Source: CALBZG01 sp964486295 | GTDB taxonomy: Bacteria; Bacillota; Clostridia; Peptostreptococcales; Anaerovoracaceae | DNA length: 64,000 nucleotides | Direction of reading: 5' to 3' | Assembly (NCBI GenBank): GCA_964486295.1 | Contig: CAZAMF010000009.1 | Span: 13,918-77,917 of the forward strand | In this document: piece by piece, positions 10,143 through 17,461 of the stretch | How positions within the stretch are numbered: the stretch's first letter is position 1 | Layout: each line of letters begins with the position of its first letter | Position numbers and translations under genes: made by a program | Notes under the pieces: generated by a model | Databases searched by the model: none | What the model was told of the DNA's origin: nothing | Seen by the model: the letters and a program-made list of their open reading frames with translations, nothing else

Positions 10143-12377
10143 CTATCCGCACTTGGAATATCCGCAATTTCTACAGACCACGCATCCGCCTTCATGTTCC
10201 AGTTTGCTTCCGCAATCAGGGCAGAATTTTGCATGCTTTGCTTCGGCCGGAGAAATTTCCGGTTCTGCTTCCGTATAGGCAATTCCGGATGTGGTCAACT
10301 TCCCGGCTTCTGAAGCCTTGATGACCTTTTCTATGGTCTTCGCTATCGCATCCGGGCAGGAAGTGACTCTCATCCCTTCCTGTCTTATTGTGGATGGACA
10401 GCGGATCCCTTTCAGTTGTTCGATCAGAACCTGACTTTTGATCCCGCTTCGCAGGGCGATTGATACGAGCCGTGCCGTGGCTTCGGATTGAGAAGGGCAG
10501 CCGCCTGTCCGCCCTGTATTGGTAAACACTTCGCAAATGCCGTGTTCGTCATAATTGACGGTGATATAAAGGTTGCCGCATCCGATCCTGACTTTTTCAG
10601 TGAAACCTTTGGTAACTGAAGGCCTTGAGCGCGGTATGATTTCACCGCTTTCCTGTATAATTTTTTCCTGGATTTTACCAATATTAAGAACCTGTCCCTT
10701 GCGTGAGCCGTCACGATAGATGGTAATCCCTTTACAGTCAAGGGTGTAGGCAAGCTTGTACACTTCAGACACATCTTCGGGAGTGGCTGAATTCGCAAAA
10801 TTAACTGTTTTAGATACCGCATTATCCGTGTATTTCTGAAAAGCTGCCTGCATTTTTACATGCCACGCCGGAGATACATCCTGTGCGCAAACGAATATCT
10901 TTTTCATGCTTTCAGGAAGTCCCTCCACCTTTGCCAGCGACCCTTTGTTGACAATTTCCTCGATGACCCGTGCGGAATACAAATTGCTTTCTGAAAGCCT
11001 GTTTTTCATGATTTGGTTTATTTCTGTAAGGTGGGTCCCATCCATCACGTTCCTGGTATACGCAAATGCAAATACAGGTTCTATTCCTGAAGATACGCCC
11101 GCAATAATCGAGAGTGTTCCCGTGGGTGCGATGGTGGTTACTGTCGCATTGCGGATCGGCTTTCCGTTTTTATAAATGCTTTCTGAAAATAGCGGAAAAG
11201 CGCCTCTTTGTTCGGCCAATTTTTCACTTGTTTCATGCCCGACAGCATTAATCATCTCCATGATGTCCGCACCCATAGCAACGCCCTCGGCACTGTTATA
11301 CGGGATCTCCATCAGCAGCAGCATGTCTGCGAATCCCATGACGCCCAGCCCGATTTTTCTCGTCAGTTTTGTAATCCGCTCAATTTCATCCAACGGATAT
11401 TTATTTGCATCGATGACATTATCAAGAAAGTGGATCGCATCCCGTACTGTTTGTTCGAGCTTATCACGGTCCAATGCATAACGGCCTGATTCATTTTTTA
11501 CATGATTGGCCAGATTGATGGACCCTAGGTTACAGGATTCATAAGGGAGCAGCGGCTGCTCCCCGCAAGGATTCGTGGCTTCGATCGATCCTTGGGATGG
11601 AACAACATTGTCTCGATTGAGGCGATCGAGGAAGATAATACCGGGTTCGCCGGTCTGCCAGGCTGAATTTACAATGGTATTGAAAACTTCTCTTGCATCC
11701 ATTCTATCCACTGTTTCTTTTGTGCCGGGATCGATAAGATCATATTGGCCGCCGGTTTCTACCGCTCTCATAAACTCTTCCGTAATGCCGACAGAAATAT
11801 TGAAATTATTCAGTTCGTTCTCATTATTTTTGCAGGTGATGAAGGAAATGATGTCCGGATGATCCACTCTCAGGATGCCCATATTGGCTCCTCTGCGCGT
11901 CCCTCCCTGTTTCACCGCTTCGGTAGCGGCATTGAAAACCTTCATAAATGATATCGGGCCACTGGCGACGCCCCCGGTAGAATTGACCGCTGCACCCTGC
12001 CGTCTGAGTCGTGAAAATGAAAAGCCTGTTCCGCCACCGCTCTTATGTATCAGCGCGGCATTTTTTATAGCATCAAAAATACCCTCCATGGAATCTTCAA
12101 CAGGAAGGACGAAGCATGCCGACAGTTGCCCCAGCGGGCAGCCGGCATTCATCAGCGTCGGTGAATTCGGCAAGAAGTCGAGTTCTGTCATCATTTCATA
12201 AAATCGACGGGCTGTTTCGGCAACATCAGATTCGGGGTCATAATTTCTGTCTGCAGCAGCGATGGCGTCCGCTACTCTTTGAAACATTTCTTCTACTGTT
12301 TCAATGACCTGGCCCTGGGAATCCCTGTTCAGGTATCTGTGTTCCAATACAGCTCTTGCATTTTCGGTGATCTTCAT
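10143..12377 (-). CDS. nrdJ: Adenosylcobalamin-dependent (class II) ribonucleotide reductase
   Basis: Converts ribonucleotides to deoxyribonucleotides with a radical made from adenosylcobalamin, so works with or without oxygen. Visible motifs: LPNSPTLMNAG and GQLSACFVLP (first redox cysteine), GGTGFSFSRLR, and NPCGEQPLLPYESCNLGSIN carrying the active-site Asn, Cys and Glu. The end has a zinc-ribbon-like tail with CPDCGS and CRNCGYSKC, typical of the vitamin B12-dependent class. I start it at ATG 12377 (MKITENARAV, AAGGAG 12 bases upstream), not the in-frame TTG at 12407 or ATG at 12401, which overlap the preceding gene. It follows a radical SAM gene and metK on the same strand. Confidence 0.94.
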   Translation of the reverse strand: MKITENARAVLEHRYLNRDSQGQVIETVEEMFQRVADAIAAADRNYDPESDVAETARRFYEMMTELDFLPNSPTLMNAGCPLGQLSACFVLPVEDSMEGIFDAIKNAALIHKSGGGTGFSFSRLRRQGAAVNSTGGVASGPISFMKVFNAATEAVKQGGTRRGANMGILRVDHPDIISFITCKNNENELNNFNISVGITEEFMRAVETGGQYDLIDPGTKETVDRMDAREVFNTIVNSAWQTGEPGIIFLDRLNRDNVVPSQGSIEATNPCGEQPLLPYESCNLGSINLANHVKNESGRYALDRDKLEQTVRDAIHFLDNVIDANKYPLDEIERITKLTRKIGLGVMGFADMLLLMEIPYNSAEGVAMGADIMEMINAVGHETSEKLAEQRGAFPLFSESIYKNGKPIRNATVTTIAPTGTLSIIAGVSSGIEPVFAFAYTRNVMDGTHLTEINQIMKNRLSESNLYSARVIEEIVNKGSLAKVEGLPESMKKIFVCAQDVSPAWHVKMQAAFQKYTDNAVSKTVNFANSATPEDVSEVYKLAYTLDCKGITIYRDGSRKGQVLNIGKIQEKIIQESGEIIPRSRPSVTKGFTEKVRIGCGNLYITVNYDEHGICEVFTNTGRTGGCPSQSEATARLVSIALRSGIKSQVLIEQLKGIRCPSTIRQEGMRVTSCPDAIAKTIEKVIKASEAGKLTTSGIAYTEAEPEISPAEAKHAKFCPDCGSKLEHEGGCVVCRNCGYSKCG

Positions 12378-12393
12378 TTTACAAATATTCTCC

Positions 12394-13266
12394 TTACACA
12401 TTCCCAATATGGATATACTTCAAGCCGGCTTTCTCGCCGATTTTTTTCGCCATCTGCAGTGTTTCCAGCGGGGTGATAGGGGTGTCGGGCATTTTATAGG
12501 CCGGGAAAAACCGAGTTATATGCCACGCTACATCAGGGCTTACTTCCTTTGCAAGGAAATTCGCCATTTCCTCCAACTGCTGAACCTGGTCGTTTAAGCC
12601 AGGTATAATGAGTGTTGTAATTTCCAAGTGAACACCTGCCTTATACAATTGTACTATATTTCGCATAACCGGTTCCGCTTTGCCGCCACAGTATTTTTCA
12701 TATACGCCCTCTTTTGGCCCTTTTAAATCGACATTGGCTGCGTCCAGATACGGGATAATAAGTTCCAATGTTTCCGTTGTCATGAATCCGTTGGTATGCC
12801 ATACATTCTTCAGCCCTTTTTCCCTGGCGAGCTTCATTGTGTCCAGAGCGTACTCAAGGAAAATAGTTGGTTCGGAATAGGTGTAAGCTATAGACGGGCA
12901 ACCCCAATCCAAGGCTCGTTGAACGTGCTCTTCAGGAGATACCGGCTCTCCGATGATGATTTTATCCGGTTTCGGGCTTTGAGATATTTGCCAGTTCTGA
13001 CACCACATGCAGCGCAGGTTGCAGCCCGCCGCTGCAAAGGAATAAACTCTGGTTCCGGGCATAAAATGATAAAGAGGCTTTTTTTCCATGGGATCATTTG
13101 CAGCAGCGATGGTAATACCGTAATTCAAGGTATAGAGTGTTCCTCCATGGTTTTCTCTGACCCCGCATACCCCACGCTTTCCGTCTCTGATCCTGCATCG
13201 ATGGCTGCAAACTCCACATTTCACCTCGCCGGATTCCAACTTTTCATATAATATCGCTTCTTTCAT
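12394..13266 (-). CDS. AmmeMemoRadiSam-type radical SAM enzyme
   Basis: A 290-residue radical SAM protein of the PflA-related COG1180 group, often called the AmmeMemoRadiSam system enzyme. The cluster motif is FAAAGCNLRCMWCQNWQISQ (CxxxCxxC), and an extra N-terminal cysteine block (CGVCSHRCRIRDGKRGVCGV) is typical of this subgroup. It uses a [4Fe-4S] cluster and SAM to start a radical reaction; the substrate of this family is not established, and the partner AMMECR1 and Memo proteins are not seen here. It lies 15 bp after metK, the gene for SAM supply, and 16 bp before nrdJ, so these are probably co-transcribed. Confidence 0.88.
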   Translation of the reverse strand: MKEAILYEKLESGEVKCGVCSHRCRIRDGKRGVCGVRENHGGTLYTLNYGITIAAANDPMEKKPLYHFMPGTRVYSFAAAGCNLRCMWCQNWQISQSPKPDKIIIGEPVSPEEHVQRALDWGCPSIAYTYSEPTIFLEYALDTMKLAREKGLKNVWHTNGFMTTETLELIIPYLDAANVDLKGPKEGVYEKYCGGKAEPVMRNIVQLYKAGVHLEITTLIIPGLNDQVQQLEEMANFLAKEVSPDVAWHITRFFPAYKMPDTPITPLETLQMAKKIGEKAGLKYIHIGNV

Positions 13267-13281
13267 GATGTTCCTCCTTCC

Positions 13282-14460
13282 CTACAACTCTTTGCTGAGA
13301 AGATCGGCTTTATCTGTCCTCTCCCACGGCAAATCCAACTCCGGTCTCCCGAAATGGCCATAGCAGGCAGTCTTTCTATAGATAGGACGCCTCAGATTCA
13401 GGTTTTCAATGATGGCGGATGGCCGTAGATCAAAATGGATCCTGACCAGTTCTTCGATTCTCTCCTCCGGTATCCTGCCCGTCCCAAAAGTGTCCACCAA
13501 AATAGACACCGGATGGGATACTCCGATCACGTAAGCGATCTGGATTTCGCATTTGTCCGCCAGCCCTGCCGCGACGATATTTTTGGCAACATATCTGGCG
13601 GCGTATGTGCCTGAGCGATCAACTTTAGTGGGATCTTTCCCGGAAAACGAACCCCCGCCATGCCGGCTGTAGCCGCCGTATGTATCAACTATGATTTTTT
13701 TGCCGACCCAGCCCGAATCGCCTGCCGGTCCTCCTATCACAAATCGACCGGTTGAATTCACATAATACCTGGTATTCTCATCCAGAAGTTCTATCGGAAC
13801 AACCTTTCGGATCACTTGATTAATCATATCGTTTTTGATTTGATCATACGAAACGGATTCATCATGCTGGCATGCGATGACCACCGAATCGATGCGATTG
13901 ACCCGATCCCCAAGATATTCCACTGTGACCTGGGTTTTCCCGTCCGGTCTCAAGTACAGGATTTCGCCGGTTTTACGTACTTCTGCAAGTTTTTTGGCCA
14001 ACCGATGTGCCAAAACAATCGGCATAGGCATCAATTCCGGGGTTTCGTTGCACGCAAATCCAAACATGATGCCCTGATCGCCGGCACCCAGAAGATCCAG
14101 TTCGTCACCGGAACCCGCCTTATATTCCAATGAGGCATTGACGCCGGCAGCTATGTCGAGAGACTGCTTATCGATTCCCGTCAACACAGAGCAATTGTCT
14201 CCGTCGATCCCGTATTCGGTGTCCGTATAGCCAATTTCCATCATAATATTTCTTGCTATCTTAGAAATGTCGATTGAACTGCGTGTTGTGATCTGACCGT
14301 AAATCATAACGAGGCCGGTACTTGCGGAAACATCACAAGCAACACGACTGTACGGATCCTGTTCCAGAATGGCATCCAATATGCCATCCGCGATCTGGTC
14401 GCAGATTTTGTCAGGGTGGCCTTCGAGAACTGATTCCGAGGTGAAAAACCATTTTTTCAT
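13282..14460 (-). CDS. metK: S-adenosylmethionine synthetase
   Basis: Makes SAM from methionine and ATP; cytosolic tetramer. Signature blocks are all present: SESVLEGHPDKICDQIAD with the catalytic His, GAGDQGIMFG (first MetK signature) and GGGSFSGKDPTKVDRSG (second, ATP P-loop-like). 392 residues, the usual size. I start at ATG 14460 (MKKWFFTSES) because GGGGAGG precedes it; an upstream in-frame ATG at 14496 has no ribosome site. No SAM riboswitch is visible in the 86-base gap upstream. Immediately downstream are SAM-using and B12-dependent enzymes. Confidence 0.97.
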   Translation of the reverse strand: MKKWFFTSESVLEGHPDKICDQIADGILDAILEQDPYSRVACDVSASTGLVMIYGQITTRSSIDISKIARNIMMEIGYTDTEYGIDGDNCSVLTGIDKQSLDIAAGVNASLEYKAGSGDELDLLGAGDQGIMFGFACNETPELMPMPIVLAHRLAKKLAEVRKTGEILYLRPDGKTQVTVEYLGDRVNRIDSVVIACQHDESVSYDQIKNDMINQVIRKVVPIELLDENTRYYVNSTGRFVIGGPAGDSGWVGKKIIVDTYGGYSRHGGGSFSGKDPTKVDRSGTYAARYVAKNIVAAGLADKCEIQIAYVIGVSHPVSILVDTFGTGRIPEERIEELVRIHFDLRPSAIIENLNLRRPIYRKTACYGHFGRPELDLPWERTDKADLLSKEL

Positions 14461-14546
14461 AGCATACCTCCCCGCCGAATGGCGATAGATGAGCATAGGA
14501 AATGTTCACCGGTTTATTGATTATATTTTACCCTGTTTGTTGAAGT

Positions 14547-15380
14547 TTAAATATTCTTTTCAGACCGGTCAAATCCGCCGATCCATAGAATCGCAGAGAA
14601 TCCAGCAGCGAAGGTCAAAACGCAATACACGATGTCAGCCTGGCCGGGCAAGCCTGGAAAGACTTCAAACAATGATCCCAGCATAAAACCGATGATCAGC
14701 ATATACGTAAATTGAGGATGACGATCCATGGCTCTCTCCAGAAGTCCTGCAGTAAGATAAGTGCCTGCCAGGACTCCGAGGCCCAATGGGGTCAGATAAA
14801 GAAGATCGACTTCCTTGATAGCATTCAGTGTCAAATCGTAAATACCCATCATCAGAAGGATGTAAGATGCGCTTATGCCGGGTAAAACCAGTGCTACTGC
14901 GATGATCACCCCGGCTATGATGATCATGAAAAAGTTGATGAAGTTGAATCCCTCGCTGACCTTTATCAGTCCGGAAGGGAGAAACATCGTAGCAATCCCG
15001 AGAGCCATTCCCAGAGACGCCACAACCATATTCACCGGCTTGATTCTTGATACTCTCACTTTTCTGTACAGCGGGGGGATGCTGCCAATAATCGCACCCA
15101 TAAACAGGAACATCATCGGTTTGTTCCATAGTGTCACTGCGCTGAGCATCGGTCCGGAGAATAATATAATACCGACCAGAACGGCCACAGAAAACTGCCC
15201 CAGCAAAGTGACGTTTTCTTTTAAATTCTGTCTCAACGTGCTTACTGCATGGATCAGATCATCATAGACCCCCAAAATAATGGCCATGGTCCCACCGCTG
15301 GCGCCGGGGATCAGCATGGAAGCACCTACGATCAGGCCTTTTATCATTCGCTTAGCCAAGTTGTCTTTTATTTTTATCAT
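14547..15380 (-). CDS. DUF368 membrane protein (PopT-type undecaprenyl phosphate translocase family)
   Basis: A 277-residue integral membrane protein with about eight helices. The start, MIKGLIVGASMLIPGASGGT, is the diagnostic DUF368 block, and VALVLPGISASYILLMMGIY is the second inverted copy of it. Members of this family (PopT) have been shown to return undecaprenyl phosphate across the membrane for reuse in wall synthesis; that role is inferred here from family. It sits between an extracytoplasmic S1C protease and metK, 30 and 86 bp away, on the same strand. Confidence 0.88.
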   Translation of the reverse strand: MIKIKDNLAKRMIKGLIVGASMLIPGASGGTMAIILGVYDDLIHAVSTLRQNLKENVTLLGQFSVAVLVGIILFSGPMLSAVTLWNKPMMFLFMGAIIGSIPPLYRKVRVSRIKPVNMVVASLGMALGIATMFLPSGLIKVSEGFNFINFFMIIIAGVIIAVALVLPGISASYILLMMGIYDLTLNAIKEVDLLYLTPLGLGVLAGTYLTAGLLERAMDRHPQFTYMLIIGFMLGSLFEVFPGLPGQADIVYCVLTFAAGFSAILWIGGFDRSEKNI

Positions 15381-15410
15381 AATAGCACCTGTCCGTTATT
15401 TTTTTGAAAT

Positions 15411-16181
15411 TTACCATTCAAGCGGTAAATCTTTAACTGAAATAGCCAAGGCATAAGCATATCCGCCACTTTGGCTTTGCATATCAACTCCTGCATAGAC
15501 CACCCCGACCACCTGCGCATGGCCGTTGATGACGGGGCTTCCGCTGTTGCCGGGGTTGATGGGGATCCCGATCTCAAACATATGATAACCGGTTCCACCG
15601 ACTCCGCCTACTTTCCCCACCGATCCTCTCTGGGATACTCTGTCGAAATTTAAAGGATTCCCGATCACGGTAACGATATCCGCGGGTCCGACCAAATCCT
15701 TTTGATTCATATCAAGCGACGGAAGGTTCTCTCCTTCGATATTGATCAGTGCGACATCCACTCCCTCAATTTTCTTGTAGTCTTTGGTGTAAAATGTTCT
15801 GCCGTTGGAAAACTCAACCGTAATAGAATCGGCATTGTCTACGACGTGCCGGTTTGTGACGATCAGTCCAGATGGATCAATATTAAAGCCGGTTCCGCTT
15901 CTCGCCCCGTCCTCTGAAGATATCTCAAGGCTTACAACGGCCGGTCTGCACTGCAGCACGATTTCATCCTCGCTCAGTTCTTTGCTTTGGTTCAAAAAAT
16001 TGAGCCGATCAGACAATAGATACGCAAAATTCGGCACCGAGAAGGCAAGAAATGAAAGCAGGATGATCACGGCAACGATTTTGAAAACCATGCTCCTGTT
16101 TTTTTCTTCCGGCAGCTGATCTTCATCGTCATCAGCATAATCCGGTATTTCATTTATATTTTGGTGTTTATTATCTTTCAC
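15411..16181 (-). CDS. Membrane-anchored S1C trypsin-like serine protease
   Basis: A 256-residue HtrA-like protease without a PDZ domain. Residues about 30-55 form one membrane helix (IVAVIILLSFLAFSVPNFAY), placing the protease domain outside the cell. The catalytic triad is visible: His in VTNRHVVDNAD, Asp in VDVALINIEG and Ser in NPGNSGSPVINGHAQVVGV. Missing PDZ domain makes it shorter than DegP/HtrA (about 450). It is first in the series leading to DUF368 and metK. The transcript start is probably just after the strong hairpin at 16232-16279. Confidence 0.88.
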   Translation of the reverse strand: MKDNKHQNINEIPDYADDDEDQLPEEKNRSMVFKIVAVIILLSFLAFSVPNFAYLLSDRLNFLNQSKELSEDEIVLQCRPAVVSLEISSEDGARSGTGFNIDPSGLIVTNRHVVDNADSITVEFSNGRTFYTKDYKKIEGVDVALINIEGENLPSLDMNQKDLVGPADIVTVIGNPLNFDRVSQRGSVGKVGGVGGTGYHMFEIGIPINPGNSGSPVINGHAQVVGVVYAGVDMQSQSGGYAYALAISVKDLPLEW

Positions 16182-16231
16182 CCTATATCTCCCGTTTTCA
16201 GTACGTTTATCATGTCAGGATCGTTCACATA

Positions 16232-16279
16232 AAATAAAAGGGTAAACATCAATTCTTTCAGAATCGGTTTACCCTTTTT
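16232..16279 (-). terminator. Strong intrinsic terminator ending the unassigned 16.2-16.6 kb transcript
   Basis: AAAAGGGTAAAC and GTTTACCCTTTT form a 12-bp perfect stem with a second inner stem (ATTCT/AGAAT). On minus the 3' arm runs into TTTTATTTT. It could also act on plus, but no plus gene ends here. Confidence 0.8.
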
Positions 16280-16642
16280 GAGGTTGTACCATGCTCCAGT
16301 ACCTCCTCCTTTCTATTACTGCTCCATACCGTTTGTTTGATCCTGCACCTTTAAGGCTGCATTTTCATTACTTCGGTTCTTCGGCTCTTCCTAATATCAA
16401 CTGCACAAGTTTCTCTCTTATGCCTTCTATTAATTTGCTTTCGTTTACAATCCCTACTTATCTCAATTATCTAAGTTCGGATTTTGCTTTAACTTCGCTT
16501 TAGCACTTGCTTCTGCAACAGTATAGCGGATCCAATATTTAAATCATTTTGTTTCAGTAGGTAATCTCCACATTTGCTGCCGATTATTTTGGAGCGTCTC
16601 ACTTACTCCATTTCCTTTTTCAAGGGATCTGTTTCTTTGAGT
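16232..16642 (-). ncRNA. Candidate structured RNA of unknown family (about 410 nt)
   Basis: Between nadE and the S1C protease lie 550 bases without a convincing gene. On minus a consensus promoter (16649-16677) and a strong terminator (16232-16279) enclose about 410 nt rich in purines. Local stems are visible: CTTACTC with GAGTAAG near the 5' end, CTCC with GGAG flanking AAAATAATCGGCAGC, TGCAGCCTT with AAGGTGCA, and GAGGT...ACCTC just before the terminator. Longest minus frame is a 37-codon GTG frame without a good ribosome site. I looked for RNase P, tmRNA, SRP, 6S, T-box and S-box signatures and found none. It could instead be a long leader of the protease gene. Confidence 0.45.
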
Positions 16643-16648
16643 AAGGTA

Positions 16649-16677
16649 ATAATACTATAGGGTCTTATGTTTGTCAA
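16649..16677 (-). promoter_or_regulatory. Sigma-70-type promoter for the candidate RNA
   Basis: On minus, TTGACA (16677-16672), 17 bp, then TATTAT (16654-16649): perfect -35 and near-perfect -10 with ideal spacing. Expected start near 16642. No start codon with a ribosome site follows closely. Confidence 0.75.
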
Positions 16678-16732
16678 TATTAATATCAGAAAATTTTAAA
16701 TTTTTATATTATGCCAATTTATACCAACAAAT

Positions 16733-17461
16733 TTAGATTCCAAAATTCTTAGGCGGCCTTCTCTTGTGCTCTGTTTTTTTGTGAAAACGTTCAATTATCA
16801 ACATTTCTTCCGGTGACGCCTCTCCAGTTGCCATATATCGATCAATGGCGGCATAAGTGACTCCCATCTCACCTTCATCCGTCTGCCCTTCAAACAGCCC
16901 TGCAGAAGGAGCCTTGGATATAATGTTTTCCGGCGCTCCCAGATATTTTAAAAACTCATAAATCTCAGTAACGGTCAGATCTGCAATTGGATTAAAATCA
17001 AATGCGCCATCCCCCCATTTGGTAAAGTAGCCCATGTATCTTTCGCTGGCATTGCCTGTACCTGCAACGATTCGGTTTTCGGATTGCCCGATCAGATAGA
17101 CAGTGGTCATCCTCAATCTGGGTGCTATATTGGAAATGGCTGTCGGTGTAAGTGCACACTCTTTCTCAGCCGCTTCAATCACCGCTCGTTTTGCTGCTGT
17201 CAGGTCCACAGTCCTGTTTTCGATACCGAACCTACCAGCAACTTTCATCGCATCTTCCATATCCTCTGCAAAATTTCGCTTTGATTCGCATGGCATCATG
17301 ATCCCGACGGTATTCTCGCAGGCCTTCTTGCATAGGATTCCCACAAGGGCGCTGTCTTTACCTCCGCTATTTCCGAAAACGATCCCCGACGCGCCGCTTT
17401 CAGCCATTATTTCTTTGATGAATTTCACTCTTTCTGCCAGTTCACTTTCGTAGTCTCTCAT
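16733..17461 (-). CDS. nadE: NAD synthetase (ammonia-dependent)
   Basis: Amidates nicotinic acid adenine dinucleotide to NAD using ATP and ammonia. The N-type ATP-pyrophosphatase P-loop is FGNSGGKDSALVG (SGGxDS), followed by GTGNASERYMGYFTKWGDGA and the substrate loop GLFEGQTDEGEMGVTYAAID, all typical of NadE. At 242 residues it lacks a glutaminase domain, so takes free ammonia. Its start overlaps the end of the glgA-amylase gene by four bases, so the two are translationally coupled although their pathways are unrelated. Confidence 0.93.
   Translation of the reverse strand: MRDYESELAERVKFIKEIMAESGASGIVFGNSGGKDSALVGILCKKACENTVGIMMPCESKRNFAEDMEDAMKVAGRFGIENRTVDLTAAKRAVIEAAEKECALTPTAISNIAPRLRMTTVYLIGQSENRIVAGTGNASERYMGYFTKWGDGAFDFNPIADLTVTEIYEFLKYLGAPENIISKAPSAGLFEGQTDEGEMGVTYAAIDRYMATGEASPEEMLIIERFHKKTEHKRRPPKNFGI

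Noticed and set aside
14461..14546. SAM (S-box) riboswitch before metK
   Set aside because: The gap is only 86 bases and has no terminator or conserved kink-turn motif.
16282..16310. A TGGTAC stretch resembling a T-box core in the same gap
   Set aside because: No complete T-box sequence, no specifier loop or antiterminator overlapping the terminator, and no aminoacyl-tRNA gene follows.
16291..16503. A plus-strand open frame of about 70 codons in the 16.2-16.7 kb gap
   Set aside because: No ribosome site, unnatural low-complexity product, and promoter/terminator evidence puts transcription on the minus strand.
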